In this document: piece by piece, positions 25,182-34,369 of the stretch
How the letters are laid out: every line of letters begins with the position of its first letter
How positions within the stretch are numbered: the stretch's first letter is position 1
Origin: Paenibacillus rhizovicinus
GTDB taxonomy: Bacteria; Bacillota; Bacilli; Paenibacillales; Paenibacillaceae
Length of the DNA: 64,000 nt
Direction: 5' to 3'
Assembly: GCF_010365285.1 (NCBI RefSeq)
Contig: NZ_CP048286.1
Coordinates: forward strand, 1,569,001 to 1,633,000
Notes under the pieces: generated by a model
Told to the model about the DNA's origin: nothing
The model's database searches: none
The model's input: only the letters and a program-made list of their open reading frames with translations
Translations under genes and position numbers: made by a program

Positions 25182-27119
25182 TTAAATGCGCTTCGTAGCG
25201 ATTTCGTCCTGCAGCAAAGCGATCAATTCCGCTACCGGCATCGAGCCGATGTCGCCTTCGCCGCGTTTGCGGACGGAAACGGACTCGGACTGCGCTTCGT
25301 TCTCGCCGACAACGAGCATGTAAGGCGCTTTCTCTAGCTGCGCTTCACGAATCTTGTAGCCAAGCTTCTCGTTGCGCAGATCGGATTCGACGCGAATTCC
25401 GGCCAATTGCAGCTTCTCTTCCAGATCGCGCGCATAGCCTTCGTATGCCGTCGATACCGGAATGATCTTCGCTTGGATCGGAGATAGCCAGAGCGGCAGC
25501 GCGCCAGCGAAGTTCTCGAGCAAGAACGCTGTCATGCGCTCCATCGTGCTGATAATGCCGCGGTGAATAACGACCGGACGGTGTTTCTTGCCGTCGTCGC
25601 CGACATATTCAAGCTCGAAGCGCTCGGGCAGCAGGAAGTCGAGCTGTGCCGTGGAGAGCGTTTCTTCTTTGCCAAGCGCCGTCTTGATTTGAACGTCGAG
25701 CTTCGGACCGTAGAAGGCCGCTTCGCCTTCCGCTTCGAAGAACGGCAAGCCAAGCTCCTCGACGACCTCGCGCAGCATGCGCTGCGACATTTCCCACATC
25801 TCGTCGTTCGGGAAGTACTTCTCCGTATCCTGCGGATCGCGGTACGAGAGACGGAAGCGGTATTCCTTGATACCGAAATCCTCATACACCTGACGGATCA
25901 GGTTGATAACGCGGCTGAACTCTTCCTTGATCTGGTCCGGACGCGCGAAGATATGCGCATCGTTCAGCGTCATCGCGCGTACGCGGTGCAGACCCGTAAG
26001 GGCGCCGGACATTTCGTAACGGTGCATCGTGCCGAGTTCGGCTACGCGAACCGGCAGATCGCGGTACGAACGCATTTCGCTTTTGAACACCATCATATGA
26101 TGCGGACAGTTCATCGGACGGAGCACGAGCTCCTCGTTGTCCATGATCATTTTCGGGAACATGTCTTCGCTGTAGTGCTCCCAGTGACCGCTTGTTTTGT
26201 ACAGTTCCACGTTCGCGAGAACCGGCGTGTATACGTGCTGGTAGCCCAGACGCTCCTCAAGATCGACGATGTAACGCTCCATCGTTCTGCGCACGCGCGC
26301 GCCGTTCGGCAGCCAGAGCGGCAAGCCTTGACCGACTTCGCGGGAGAACGTGAACATTTTCAGCTCTTTGCCCAGTTTGCGGTGATCGCGCTTCTTCGCC
26401 TCTTCCAGGAAATGCAGATGCTCGTCAAGCTGCGCTTTCTTCGGGAAAGCCGTGCCGTAGATGCGCTGCAGCATTTTGTTCTTCGAATCGCCGCGCCAGT
26501 AAGCGCCGGCAATGCTGAGCAGCTTGAACGCCTTGATGCGGCCCGTGGACGGCAAATGCGGTCCGCGGCAAAGGTCGAAGAATTCGCCCTGGTCATAAAT
26601 GGTCAGCTGCACATTCTCAGGCAAATCGCGGATCAGCTCCAGCTTCAGCGGATCGTTGATTTCCGTGAAGATCGCGATCGCTTCGTCGCGGCCGACGACG
26701 CGGCGGCGAATCGGCAAGTCTTCCTTCACGATGCGCTCCATTTCTTTCTCGATTTTCTCGAGGTCCTCGGCAGTGAGCGTCTCGTCCATATCGATGTCAT
26801 AGTAGAATCCGTCTTCGATAACCGGACCGATCCCCAGCTTTACATTGCGCTCGGGATACAGGCGTTTGATTGCCTGCGCCATTAAATGCGCCGTGCTGTG
26901 GCGGTATACTTCCAGCCCGTCTGCGGAATCCAGCGTCACGATTTCGAGCGCGGCATCTCCTTCGAGCGGCGTGTAAATATCGACGACCTTGCCGTCCACT
27001 TTGCCTGCGATCGCGTTCTTCCGCAAGCCCGTGCTGATGGAACCCGCTACCTCTTCGATTGTCGTGCCTTGTTCGTATTCCCGGACGGCGCCGTCCGGCA
27101 GCTTCACTTGAATAGCCAT
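25182..27119 (-). CDS. thrS: threonyl-tRNA synthetase
   Basis: 645 aa from ATG 27117-27119 (AGGAGG 8 nt upstream). Domains in order: TGS (1-65), editing/SAD domain (about 70-225), class II catalytic core (about 240-535; motif 2 and zinc cysteine in [21 protein letters not shown]; motif 3 later), and the anticodon-binding domain (about 540-640). All are complete. It charges tRNA-Thr. Expression is controlled by the T-box leader at 27171-27451. ytxC lies upstream on the same strand, as in Bacillus. Confidence 0.97.
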   Translation of the reverse strand: MAIQVKLPDGAVREYEQGTTIEEVAGSISTGLRKNAIAGKVDGKVVDIYTPLEGDAALEIVTLDSADGLEVYRHSTAHLMAQAIKRLYPERNVKLGIGPVIEDGFYYDIDMDETLTAEDLEKIEKEMERIVKEDLPIRRRVVGRDEAIAIFTEINDPLKLELIRDLPENVQLTIYDQGEFFDLCRGPHLPSTGRIKAFKLLSIAGAYWRGDSKNKMLQRIYGTAFPKKAQLDEHLHFLEEAKKRDHRKLGKELKMFTFSREVGQGLPLWLPNGARVRRTMERYIVDLEERLGYQHVYTPVLANVELYKTSGHWEHYSEDMFPKMIMDNEELVLRPMNCPHHMMVFKSEMRSYRDLPVRVAELGTMHRYEMSGALTGLHRVRAMTLNDAHIFARPDQIKEEFSRVINLIRQVYEDFGIKEYRFRLSYRDPQDTEKYFPNDEMWEMSQRMLREVVEELGLPFFEAEGEAAFYGPKLDVQIKTALGKEETLSTAQLDFLLPERFELEYVGDDGKKHRPVVIHRGIISTMERMTAFLLENFAGALPLWLSPIQAKIIPVSTAYEGYARDLEEKLQLAGIRVESDLRNEKLGYKIREAQLEKAPYMLVVGENEAQSESVSVRKRGEGDIGSMPVAELIALLQDEIATKRI

Positions 27120-27170
27120 GATTTCGTTCCTCCTGAGCTGTTTATGGTTTGCTGCGGCTTGCGCGCCCAA

Positions 27171-27451
27171 CAAAAAAAGCACGCATCCCCGCGAAGGGAC
27201 GAGTGCTTGTAAATGACCCGTGGTTCCACCCTAGTTCAATCGGCGCGCCGCATAAGCCGCCAAGCCGATCCTTGTAGACGTTCTGTAACGGAAACGATCC
27301 GGTGCAGCTTACCGCCAAGCCAAAGCCCGGTTTCAACTTCACAGCTACAAAGGGGTATATCAACGCTGCAACGCGAGGAAATTTCAGCCTGGTTTCCTCT
27401 CTCTGGAACGCGCGGGACGATGATACATGTCTTTGTCAACGCTTTTTCATA
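27171..27451 (-). ncRNA. T-box leader (threonine-tRNA riboswitch)
   Basis: The minus strand has the AG-bulge motif AGAGAGAGG, a candidate ACC (Thr) specifier at 27354-27356, the T-box core AGGGTGGAACCACGG at 27218-27232 and, immediately after, an intrinsic terminator AGCAC-CGTCCC / GGGGATG-GTGCT with TTTTTTT (27171-27208). Uncharged tRNA-Thr should pair with specifier and T-box and prevent termination, raising thrS expression. Confidence 0.95.
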
Positions 27452-27457
27452 CTTGTC

Positions 27458-27486
27458 ATTATAAACTTTGGCGTCTTGCCGGTCAA
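27458..27486 (-). promoter_or_regulatory. thrS promoter
   Basis: Minus strand TTGACC (27481-27486), 17-bp spacer, TATAAT (27458-27463), starting the T-box leader. It lies just after the ytxC stop. Confidence 0.85.
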
Positions 27487-27513
27487 GCCCGTTTCACCAT
27501 CGGCCAGGCCTGC

Positions 27514-28506
27514 TCATGGAATCACGTTGCGAATGCGAATTTCCGCCGAAGCCTCTGCCGTAGCGGCAAGCGGTTTATCCGACTCCTCGAACAGAAAGCT
27601 GCATTGGCTGCACGAGCTGCATAACCGGACCCGCTGTTCGAAAATCGTCTCCAGCGTTCGCATGACCGGCAGCTCCGGCTGCCTGGTATGAATGACGATT
27701 TGCTGCGGCGACACCGTGATCAGCGTACTGACGATCATGTCTTCCATGTTCATTTCCGACTCCAGCATTTCCGCGACGATCCGGTCGGCCGGGACGGTAT
27801 CCAGCAGCTGAAATTGATGGTCGTAGAGCACGAAATCGCTTCCGCCTTTATGGAGCACGTGGACGATGGGAAGTTTGACCTCCTGCATCCGCACGAAATA
27901 TTTCAGCAGCGAAATGAACTCCTGATATTGTTTATCCATCACATACTCATCGACCGCGTAGGCCACGACATCTTTGAGCTCCTGCCAATAGGTGGCCAGA
28001 CGGAACGAAACGAATCCATCCAAGTGCAGCCGGGTGTTGCTGGCGATGAACGTCTCCAGTTCGTCGGCGACCTTACCTAGGCGCCGCTCCAAGTCCGAAA
28101 GACGCATATCGGCCGCATTATCTTCCTCCTGCGTCGCGATTGCGGCCGTTCCGTACAAAATATTGTGGCAATACCGCGACAGCGCTTCGATCTCGGCAGC
28201 GTCCTCATAATGAAACTGCTTCCGGATGATTGCCTTCAGGAGCATCGGCTCCAGCTCGTTCATGACATAGCGGGCAAACGCGCCGGCCGCTTTGCGGTAA
28301 ATCGGGGGACCATCCTTTTCCAGCTGGAAATGCGGCAAATCCGCTCTGCATTGAATGGCCATACCCTCATAATCGGGCCGCAGAAACCCAGCAGGACTGC
28401 CATTGTCGTCACTATGTAAATCGACGAATTCTTCGCTCAGATAACGATGAAGGCGATCAATCGCTTCATGAGAAGCCGAGTGTAAAGAAACAGTGAAAAG
28501 TTCCAT
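27514..28506 (-). CDS. ytxC: YtxC-like sporulation protein
   Basis: 330 aa from ATG 28504-28506 (TAGGAGTGAG 6 nt upstream). The protein is soluble, with no recognised enzymatic motif; the C-terminal half has helical segments (YWQELKDVVAYAVDEYVMDKQYQEFISLL) and a CSSCSQC cysteine cluster near the end. Sequence and position next to thrS match YtxC, a putative sporulation protein of Bacillales whose biochemical role is not known. Its leader carries three 73-bp tandem repeats. Confidence 0.85.
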   Translation of the reverse strand: MELFTVSLHSASHEAIDRLHRYLSEEFVDLHSDDNGSPAGFLRPDYEGMAIQCRADLPHFQLEKDGPPIYRKAAGAFARYVMNELEPMLLKAIIRKQFHYEDAAEIEALSRYCHNILYGTAAIATQEEDNAADMRLSDLERRLGKVADELETFIASNTRLHLDGFVSFRLATYWQELKDVVAYAVDEYVMDKQYQEFISLLKYFVRMQEVKLPIVHVLHKGGSDFVLYDHQFQLLDTVPADRIVAEMLESEMNMEDMIVSTLITVSPQQIVIHTRQPELPVMRTLETIFEQRVRLCSSCSQCSFLFEESDKPLAATAEASAEIRIRNVIP

Positions 28507-28520
28507 AGGCTCACTCCTAA

Positions 28521-28739
28521 AAGTTTTTGGAACACTGAAAGCCGGAATTTTACCGGCGGCGGCAAACAAAAACTACATCGGAAGCATATGCTTAAGTTTT
28601 TGGAACACTGAAAGCCGGAATTTTACCGGCGGTGGCAAACAAAAACTGCCTCGGAAGCATAAGCTTAAGTTTTTGGAACACTGAAAGCCGGAATTTTACC
28701 GGCGGTGGCAAACAAAAACTACATCGGAAGCATATGCTT
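28521..28739. repeat. three 73-bp tandem repeats with internal hairpins
   Basis: Units start at 28521, 28594 and 28667 and differ at only a few bases; a fourth starts and breaks off at 28740. Each unit has GCCGG-(7 nt)-CCGGC, an outer AGTTTTT/AAAAACT pairing and a terminal AAGCATATGCTT palindrome (AAGCATAAGCTT in unit 2). The 73-bp period is not a multiple of 3, so it is not a protein repeat. It lies immediately upstream of ytxC. Confidence 0.93.
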
Positions 28740-28944
28740 AAGCTTTTGCGCCGCACGGGGCGAGTTATTTGAGTAAACCTTGATTTTATGCGTTTTAGCT
28801 CGGCCAAGCTTCCTCTAGATCACGCTTTCTCACTTCCTTAACAGTATATGGTTCTGCGAAAGCAGATATACGATGTATGCTCTGCCTGCGCTGGCCGACG
28901 GCTGGAATGAAAGGCGGATCTTGGATGCCCCGAACGCCAAAAAA
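28740..28944. other. gap between the tandem repeats and the mqnC terminator
   Basis: About 200 bp with no supported gene, promoter or structure. It must contain the ytxC promoter if ytxC is not read from mqnC, but no clear hexamers were found. Confidence 0.4.
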
Positions 28945-28985
28945 GCTCCCCCATCCGCGGATAGCACCGCCGATGAAGAAGCTTC
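28945..28985 (-). terminator. mqnC terminator
   Basis: Minus strand AGCTTCTTCATC pairs with GATGGGGGAGCT (some G-U pairs) and is followed by TTTTTT. Confidence 0.75.
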
Positions 28986-29001
28986 GTTTAACGACAACCT
29001 G

Positions 29002-30135
29002 TTAGTTTTGCATGATAAAATCGTTCTGCGCTTGCTCGGACTCTTCGTACACTTTCAAAATATCGTATTTCGTGTTCCGCTGCGCAGGAATTTTGCCCGC
29101 TTCGCGGATAATGCGCAGCGTCGAGCCGATGTTGACCTTATGCGTCGTTCCCGCAGCGGAGACGACATTCTCCTCGATCATCGTGCTGCCGAAGTCGTTA
29201 CAGCCGTACGAGAGCGTCAACTTGCCGATTTCCGGCCCCATCGTGACCCACGACGACTGGAAATTGTCGATATTGTCCAGCGTGATCCGGCTGATCGCCA
29301 ATGTCTTCAAGTACTCTTCCGGCGTCGCTTTCTCCCGCTTCATATTCGTGTTCTCCGGCTGGAACGTCCACGGAATGAACGCCAGGAAGCCTTTGGAGTC
29401 ATAGCCGTTCGCGATGCAATCGTCCTGCGCTTCGCGGACGCGAAGCAGGTGAAGCGCGCGCTCCTCCATCTCTTCCCCGAAGCCGATAACCATGGTCGCG
29501 GTCGCATTCATGCCGATTCTGTGGCCTGTGCGCATGACGTCCATCCAGTCCGTCCAAGACCCCTTAAGCCGGCTGATCTTCCGTCTCGTCCGGTCATCCA
29601 GAATTTCGCCGCCTCCGCCCGGCAAGGAATCGAGGCCCGCCTGATTCAGCTCGCGCAGCACCTGTTCCAGCGACAAACCCGATATGGTGACCATCTTCTG
29701 AATTTCCGCCGGCGAGAACGAATGCATCGTAATGTCGGGGAAATGCTGTTTGATTTTACGCAAAATATCCAAGTAATACGAGAACGGCAGATCCGGGTTA
29801 ACGCCGCCCTGCATCAGAATTTCCGTTCCGCCGACGTCGATTGTTTCCTGGATTTTCTTCAGGATCGTGTCGTCCGACAGCACGTAGCCTTCCTTCGAGC
29901 CCGGCGCGCGGTAGAATGCGCAGAACCGGCAATATACGTCGCATACGTTCGTATAGTTAATGTTGCGTCCCACGACGAAAGTCGTGATCGGCTCGGGATG
30001 TTTACGAATCATCAGCTGATTCGCGACATGCCCCATTTTCTCGATTTCATCCGATTCGAACAGCGTGACGCAATCTTCCAGCCCGATCCGTTCTCCCTGC
30101 AATGCTTTATCTAAAATACGATCGATGTTAGCCAA
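29002..30135 (-). CDS. mqnC: cyclic dehypoxanthinyl futalosine synthase
   Basis: 377 aa from TTG 30133-30135, chosen because AGGAGG lies 8 nt upstream; an ATG six codons further out overlaps that site. Radical SAM enzyme with the cluster motif Cys65-x3-Cys69-x2-Cys72 (CDVYCRFC) and conserved GGVNPDLPFSYY and SGLSLEQVLREL. It cyclises dehypoxanthinyl futalosine in the futalosine route to menaquinone. No other mqn gene is in the window. This implies the alternative menaquinone pathway rather than the MenF-D-C route of B. subtilis. Confidence 0.93.
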   Translation of the reverse strand: MANIDRILDKALQGERIGLEDCVTLFESDEIEKMGHVANQLMIRKHPEPITTFVVGRNINYTNVCDVYCRFCAFYRAPGSKEGYVLSDDTILKKIQETIDVGGTEILMQGGVNPDLPFSYYLDILRKIKQHFPDITMHSFSPAEIQKMVTISGLSLEQVLRELNQAGLDSLPGGGGEILDDRTRRKISRLKGSWTDWMDVMRTGHRIGMNATATMVIGFGEEMEERALHLLRVREAQDDCIANGYDSKGFLAFIPWTFQPENTNMKREKATPEEYLKTLAISRITLDNIDNFQSSWVTMGPEIGKLTLSYGCNDFGSTMIEENVVSAAGTTHKVNIGSTLRIIREAGKIPAQRNTKYDILKVYEESEQAQNDFIMQN

Positions 30136-30255
30136 TGCAAAAGCCTCCTTCATTCCACATTTCCGTACCCATGTAGGTTCAATTTATACTACCACAATTG
30201 AAATAAGCCGTCATTCGACGTCCGGGCAAGCATACCTCCGCCAAAACGAATAAAA

Positions 30256-30284
30256 ACGCGGCTAGTCCCGCCGGACTGCCGCGT
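30256..30284 (-). terminator. terminator of the met operon
   Basis: ACGCGGC / GCCGCGT with an inner AGTCC/GGACT pair, followed on the minus strand by TTTTTATT. Confidence 0.85.
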
Positions 30285-30304
30285 ATTGCTCTATTTGCGC
30301 CGAA

Positions 30305-31486
30305 TTAACCGTTAAGCGCCTGATCCAAATCGGCGATCAGGTCGTCGATGTCTTCCAAGCCGACGGAGTAGCGAAGCAGACCGTCGGTGATGCCCCGTTC
30401 ATGGCGCACTTCTTGCGGCATCGCCGCGTGCGACATCATGGCCGGGTAAGACAAAATGCTCTCGACGGCGCCAAGGCTTACCGCAACGAGCGGAATCTTC
30501 ACGCGGCTCAGCACCGCTTTCGCGCGATCGCCGTCGCCGACGTCGAAGGAGACGACCGCCCCGTAGCCTTTGGACTGCTTCTCGTGGATTTCCCGGCGCG
30601 GATGATCCGCCAGCCCTGGGAAATAAACGCGGGTTACCGCCGGATGGACGTTCAGCCACTCCGCCAGCTTGCGGGCGCTCTGCTCGCTGTGGGCCATGCG
30701 TGCCTGCAGCGTCTTCATGCCGCGCATCAGCAGCCAGGATTCCTGAGCGCCAAGCACGGTGCCGAGCCCGTTCTGCAGCTGTTTCAAGCGGCGTCCCAGA
30801 CCCTCGTCTGCCACGACGGCCAGTCCGGCCAATACGTCGCTGTGGCCGCCGAGGAATTTCGTCGCGCTGTGCAGGACGACATCCACGCCAAGCTCGATCG
30901 GGCGCTGATGGTACGGCGTCATGAACGTATTGTCCAGCAGCGTAATGAGATCATGCGATTTTGCCCATGCGGCAATTTCGCCGATATCCGTGATTTTCAA
31001 CGTCGGATTGGACGGCGTTTCCATGAACACCGCCTTCGTATTCGAACGGAGCGCTGCCTTCACCGCATCGAAATCCGTCATGTCCACGAACGTCGACTCG
31101 ATGCCGAGACGGTTCAGAACGGTCGTCAGCAGGCGATACGTGCCGCCGTACACATCCTCGGTCACGATGACGTGATCGCCGTTCGAGAACAGCAGGAATG
31201 CCGTCGAGATCGCCGCCATGCCGGATGCGAACGCGAAACCGCGCACGCCGCCTTCCAGCAACGTAATATAATCTTCCAGCGCTTGGCGCGTCGGATTGCC
31301 GGAACGGCTGTAGTCGTGCACCGGCGGGTTGAAAATATCGTGGTGATGGAACGTCGACGCCTGATAGATCGGCACACTGGAGGCGCCGGTATGCTCGTCG
31401 ATTTCATTGCCAAAATGAATCAGCTTCGTCGCGAATTTCGTTTCGGGTTTATTGCCATTGTTGGTATTGGATTGCTGTTCAGACAT
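30305..31486 (-). CDS. metC: cystathionine beta-lyase (trans-sulfuration PLP enzyme)
   Basis: 393 aa Cys/Met-metabolism PLP enzyme. The Schiff-base lysine is in HSATKFLGGHSDVLAG; the YSRSGNPTR and EDVYGGTYRLL motifs are present. Last gene of metA-metI-metC, starting 3 bp after metI with its ribosome-binding site inside the metI end. By analogy with B. subtilis metIC it is the beta-lyase step (cystathionine to homocysteine). A gamma-lyase or O-acetylhomoserine sulfhydrylase activity cannot be excluded from sequence. Confidence 0.88.
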   Translation of the reverse strand: MSEQQSNTNNGNKPETKFATKLIHFGNEIDEHTGASSVPIYQASTFHHHDIFNPPVHDYSRSGNPTRQALEDYITLLEGGVRGFAFASGMAAISTAFLLFSNGDHVIVTEDVYGGTYRLLTTVLNRLGIESTFVDMTDFDAVKAALRSNTKAVFMETPSNPTLKITDIGEIAAWAKSHDLITLLDNTFMTPYHQRPIELGVDVVLHSATKFLGGHSDVLAGLAVVADEGLGRRLKQLQNGLGTVLGAQESWLLMRGMKTLQARMAHSEQSARKLAEWLNVHPAVTRVYFPGLADHPRREIHEKQSKGYGAVVSFDVGDGDRAKAVLSRVKIPLVAVSLGAVESILSYPAMMSHAAMPQEVRHERGITDGLLRYSVGLEDIDDLIADLDQALNG

Positions 31487-31489
31487 CGG

Positions 31490-32650
31490 TTAAGCCTCCT
31501 CGATTTCACGTTTTGCCGCTTCGAATGCTTGCGCCAAATCCGCGATCAAGTCATCCTGATGCTCGATGCCGACGGAGAAGCGAAGAAGACGGTCGTCCAC
31601 GCCGATTTTCTGGCGAATTTCCAGCGGAATGTCGGCATGCGTTTGCACGGCCGGGTAAGTCATCAGCGATTCCACGCCTCCGAGGCTCTCGGCGAACGCG
31701 ATCAGCTTGACGTGGCGCAGAATCGGCTCCACGTAGGCGGCATTCTTCAAGCGGAAAGAGAAAATGCCCGTGTTGCCGGAAGATTGGCGGTTTTGCACGT
31801 CGTGGCCGGGATGATGCGGAAGCGCCGGATAGTAAACCTCGTCCACCGCCTCATGGGCAAGCAGCCAGTTTGCGATCGCGGTCGCATTGGACTGGTGACG
31901 TTCCATGCGCAGCGCCAGCGTCTTCATGCCGCGCATCAGCAGCCAGGAATCCTGCGGGCCCAATACGGCGCCGAGGGAATTGTGCAAGAAGGCCATCTGC
32001 TCGGACAGCTCCTTGCCCTTCGTCACGATCAGGCCGGCAAGCACATCGTTATGGCCGCCCAAATACTTCGTCGCGCTGTGAACGACGATGTCCGCGCCAA
32101 GCTCGATCGGACGTTGGAAGAACGGCGTCAGCAGCGTGTTGTCCACGATGGACAGCAGGTTCTTGGATTTCGCCCAAGCGCAGACGCGCTCCAAATCCGT
32201 GATCATCATGAGCGGGTTAGTCGGCGTTTCGATCAGAATCGCTTTGGTCGACGGCGTACAGAGCGTGTTCAGCGAATCGATGTCGTTCGTGTCCACGTAC
32301 GAGGCCGTAACGCCGAAACGGCTCATAATCCGCTCAAGCAGACGGTATGTACCGCCGTATAGGTCAAGGGAAACAAGGAGGTGGTCTCCTTGCCCGAATA
32401 GCGAGAAAATAGTCGTCAGCGCAGCCATGCCGCTGCTGCAGGCGAAGCCGGCATCGCCGGATTCCAGCCCAGCTGCCGCTTCCTCCAGCACCGTGCGCGT
32501 CGGGTTCTTCGTGCGGGAATAATCGAACCCGGTGCTTTCGCCGAGGCGCGGATGACGGAATGCGGTCGATTGATAGACAGGGAAACTAACAGCCCCGGTA
32601 ACGGGCTCTTTAATGGATCCAATTTGCGCTAAACGGCTTTCGATTTTCAT
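31490..32650 (-). CDS. metI: cystathionine gamma-synthase / O-acetylhomoserine thiolyase
   Basis: 386 aa, same PLP family as its downstream neighbour. Schiff-base lysine in HSATKYLGGHNDVLAG; YSRTKNPTRTVLE and LDLYGGTYRLLERI are the substrate and cofactor loops. It uses the O-acetylhomoserine made by MetA, 51 bp upstream, with cysteine (or sulfide). Gene order and resemblance to MetI of B. subtilis support the call. Controlled from the SAM riboswitch ahead of metA. Confidence 0.88.
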   Translation of the reverse strand: MKIESRLAQIGSIKEPVTGAVSFPVYQSTAFRHPRLGESTGFDYSRTKNPTRTVLEEAAAGLESGDAGFACSSGMAALTTIFSLFGQGDHLLVSLDLYGGTYRLLERIMSRFGVTASYVDTNDIDSLNTLCTPSTKAILIETPTNPLMMITDLERVCAWAKSKNLLSIVDNTLLTPFFQRPIELGADIVVHSATKYLGGHNDVLAGLIVTKGKELSEQMAFLHNSLGAVLGPQDSWLLMRGMKTLALRMERHQSNATAIANWLLAHEAVDEVYYPALPHHPGHDVQNRQSSGNTGIFSFRLKNAAYVEPILRHVKLIAFAESLGGVESLMTYPAVQTHADIPLEIRQKIGVDDRLLRFSVGIEHQDDLIADLAQAFEAAKREIEEA

Positions 32651-32701
32651 AGACGTAGTCTCCCTCTCCTATTGATATATAAGATGCTGCTGCGAATTAA
32701 A

Positions 32702-33619
32702 TTAAATTCCAGCGCCCAGATCGTACGGCGTTTGTTGATATACGTAATAATTCAACCAGTTCGAGAATAACAGGTTCGCATGCGCGCGCCAAGTGGACAG
32801 CGGTTGTTTCGAAGGATCGTCGTTCGGATAATAATTTTTCGGAATCGCAATGTCCATCCCTTTGGCTACGTCGCGATCGTATTCCGACTTGAGCGAGCAC
32901 GGATCGTATTCGGAGTGGCCCGTCACGAAAATTTGCCGTCCGTTGCGGGAAGCCGCAATGTACACGCCGGCATCGGGAGACGAGGACAAGATATCCAGAT
33001 CGTTCACGGCCTCGACGTCCTCGCGGCGGACTTCCGTGTGACGCGACTGCGGCACGAAGAACTGCTCGTCGAAGCCTCTCATCAGCGGCACGTTGCGTTT
33101 ATCGACCTGATGCGGGAACACGCCGAACATTTTCTCCTTCAGGTCGTACTTCTGAATGCCGTAGTGGTGGTACAAGCCGGCCTGCGCGCCCCAACAGATA
33201 TGGAACGTCGAGGTTACCTTGCGCGTGGACCAGTCCATGATGTCCTTTAGTTCTTCCCAATAGTTCACTTCTTCAAAAGGAAGGGTTTCTACGGGAGCGC
33301 CGGTGATGATCATGCCGTCGTAATACTCGTGCTTGATATCGTCGAACGTTTTATAGAAGGACTCCAGATGCTGGGAAGACGTGTTCTTGGACGTATGCGT
33401 CTTCGGATGAAGCAGCACGACTTCCACTTGAAGCGGCGTGTTGCCGATCAGCCTCAGCAGCTGGGTCTCGGTTACTTCCTTGGTCGGCATCAGATTGAGA
33501 ATCGCGATCCGCAGCGGGCGGATATCCTGATGGTAAGCGAAGCTCTCTTCCATGACGAAGATATTCTCTTCCGTGAGAATGTCCTTCGCAGGCAATTGGT
33601 CGGGTACTTTAATCGGCAT
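32702..33619 (-). CDS. metA: homoserine O-acetyltransferase (MetA type)
   Basis: 305 aa. The catalytic residues are Cys142 ([16 protein letters not shown]), His235 and Glu237 (VTGHSEYD). Position 111 is Glu (GAPVE); in characterised MetA proteins Glu111 goes with acetyl-CoA and Gly111 with succinyl-CoA, so this should be an acetyltransferase in spite of the common succinyltransferase annotation. It commits homoserine to methionine synthesis. First gene of the S-box operon metA-metI-metC. Confidence 0.95.
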   Translation of the reverse strand: MPIKVPDQLPAKDILTEENIFVMEESFAYHQDIRPLRIAILNLMPTKEVTETQLLRLIGNTPLQVEVVLLHPKTHTSKNTSSQHLESFYKTFDDIKHEYYDGMIITGAPVETLPFEEVNYWEELKDIMDWSTRKVTSTFHICWGAQAGLYHHYGIQKYDLKEKMFGVFPHQVDKRNVPLMRGFDEQFFVPQSRHTEVRREDVEAVNDLDILSSSPDAGVYIAASRNGRQIFVTGHSEYDPCSLKSEYDRDVAKGMDIAIPKNYYPNDDPSKQPLSTWRAHANLLFSNWLNYYVYQQTPYDLGAGI

Positions 33620-33650
33620 GTCTGCTCACTCCAATCGTGTCTATTTTCCG

Positions 33651-33691
33651 AATATAAGAAAGGATAAGCGTGCGACACCTTTTCTTATATT
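33651..33691 (-). promoter_or_regulatory. stable hairpin in the metA leader (proximal)
   Basis: AATATAAGAAA (33651-33661) pairs perfectly with TTTCTTATATT (33681-33691). It lies between the S-box terminator and the metA ribosome-binding site. Confidence 0.6.
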
Positions 33692-33700
33692 TCTAAGATA

Positions 33701-33739
33701 AGAAACCTGCCGCCGCATCGGACGGCGACAGCCGTTTCT
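33701..33739 (-). promoter_or_regulatory. stable hairpin in the metA leader (distal)
   Basis: AGAAAC...CGCCG pairs with CGGCG...GTTTCT around a 7-nt loop. It is not part of the S-box consensus. Confidence 0.55.
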
Positions 33740-33755
33740 TCTTGTGAGGAGCGCA

Positions 33756-33917
33756 ATGAAAATAACCCCTCTCTGGCAGAGAGGGGCATAACTGTATCGT
33801 TCATGCGCCTCTCATCTCTCAGAAACATACGTTTCCGCAAGAATTAGCACCGTGCGTTCACACGCCGGTTGCCGGGCTTCATCGGGCTAGTCCCTCCGCC
33901 TGCTCTTGATAAGAAAG
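33756..33917 (-). ncRNA. SAM-I riboswitch (S-box)
   Basis: On the minus strand the conserved S-box blocks occur in order: CTTATCAAGAG, GGCGGAGGGACTAGCCC, GATGAAGCCCGGCAACC, GGTGCTAATTC and TGAGAGATGAGAGG. A terminator follows (CCCCTCTC / GAGAGGGG, 33766-33786, then TTATTTTC). Binding of S-adenosylmethionine should terminate transcription before metA-metI-metC. Confidence 0.96.
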
Positions 33918-33953
33918 CTTGCTTATTTAATTGTGAAATCATGTTATGGGAAT

Positions 33954-33982
33954 ACTTTAAATCATTCCTCCGCCTACGTCAA
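33954..33982 (-). promoter_or_regulatory. met operon promoter
   Basis: Minus strand TTGACG (33977-33982), 17-bp spacer, TAAAGT (33954-33959), placing transcription start just ahead of the S-box. Confidence 0.75.
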
Positions 33983-34070
33983 GAGACCCCTCTTCAAGGC
34001 GTCGAAAATAGCGTCACCACGGGCTTTTCAGCGCATATTCTAATACAGGCGCAGGCCCTGTACTTTGTGC

Positions 34071-34100
34071 TTGTATGGAAAGACACTGTCGGAGTATACT
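34071..34100 (+). promoter_or_regulatory. corA promoter
   Basis: TTGTAT (34071-34076), 18-bp spacer, TATACT (34095-34100). It gives a leader of about 270 nt before the corA ATG. Confidence 0.7.
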
Positions 34101-34159
34101 AGACAAGGATTATGCATGTTAAGGTAATTATCTGAACTTATAAAGGGGTGTTTACGAAT

Positions 34160-34291
34160 ATGGAAGGCGACCCGAGGCCTGCGGGCAACCGCATTGATAA
34201 CCGGTATGTTGGAACGTCAGTTTGTCCGCTTACGCTTACCCGACCTTATTCGTACAACCGCCCCGTTCATACTTGGCGGCGCGGCGAATAA
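34160..34291 (+). CDS. 43-codon leader ORF upstream of corA
   Basis: ATG 34160 has AAAGGGGTG 9 nt upstream. The peptide begins MEGDPRPAGNRIDNRYV and ends WRRGE. It resembles no family. Its start alternates acidic residues and prolines much as the enterobacterial MgtL leader peptide (MEPDPTP). It ends 85 nt before the corA ATG and is in a different frame. It may be a regulatory leader peptide; translation is inferred only from the ribosome-binding site. Confidence 0.5.
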   Translation: MEGDPRPAGNRIDNRYVGTSVCPLTLTRPYSYNRPVHTWRRGE

Positions 34292-34321
34292 CGGTCCGTA
34301 TAGCGTATTCGCACATGCTTC

Positions 34322-34369
34322 CCTCCTCATGCCGGCATCCGGGAACAATCAGCTAGGCAAGAGAGGAGG
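34322..34369 (+). promoter_or_regulatory. hairpin that can sequester the corA ribosome-binding site
   Basis: CCTCCTC (34322-34328) is perfectly complementary to GAGGAGG (34363-34369), the corA Shine-Dalgarno. The loop contains the palindrome ATGCCGGCAT. Confidence 0.6.

Noticed and set aside
25563..26885. 440-codon open frame on the plus strand
   Set aside because: Antisense shadow of thrS.
28521..28739. CRISPR array
   Set aside because: Units abut without spacers and are 73 bp; no cas genes are near.
30401..32362. 653-codon open frame on the plus strand
   Set aside because: Antisense shadow of metC and metI; no ribosome-binding site, His/Arg-rich nonsense sequence.
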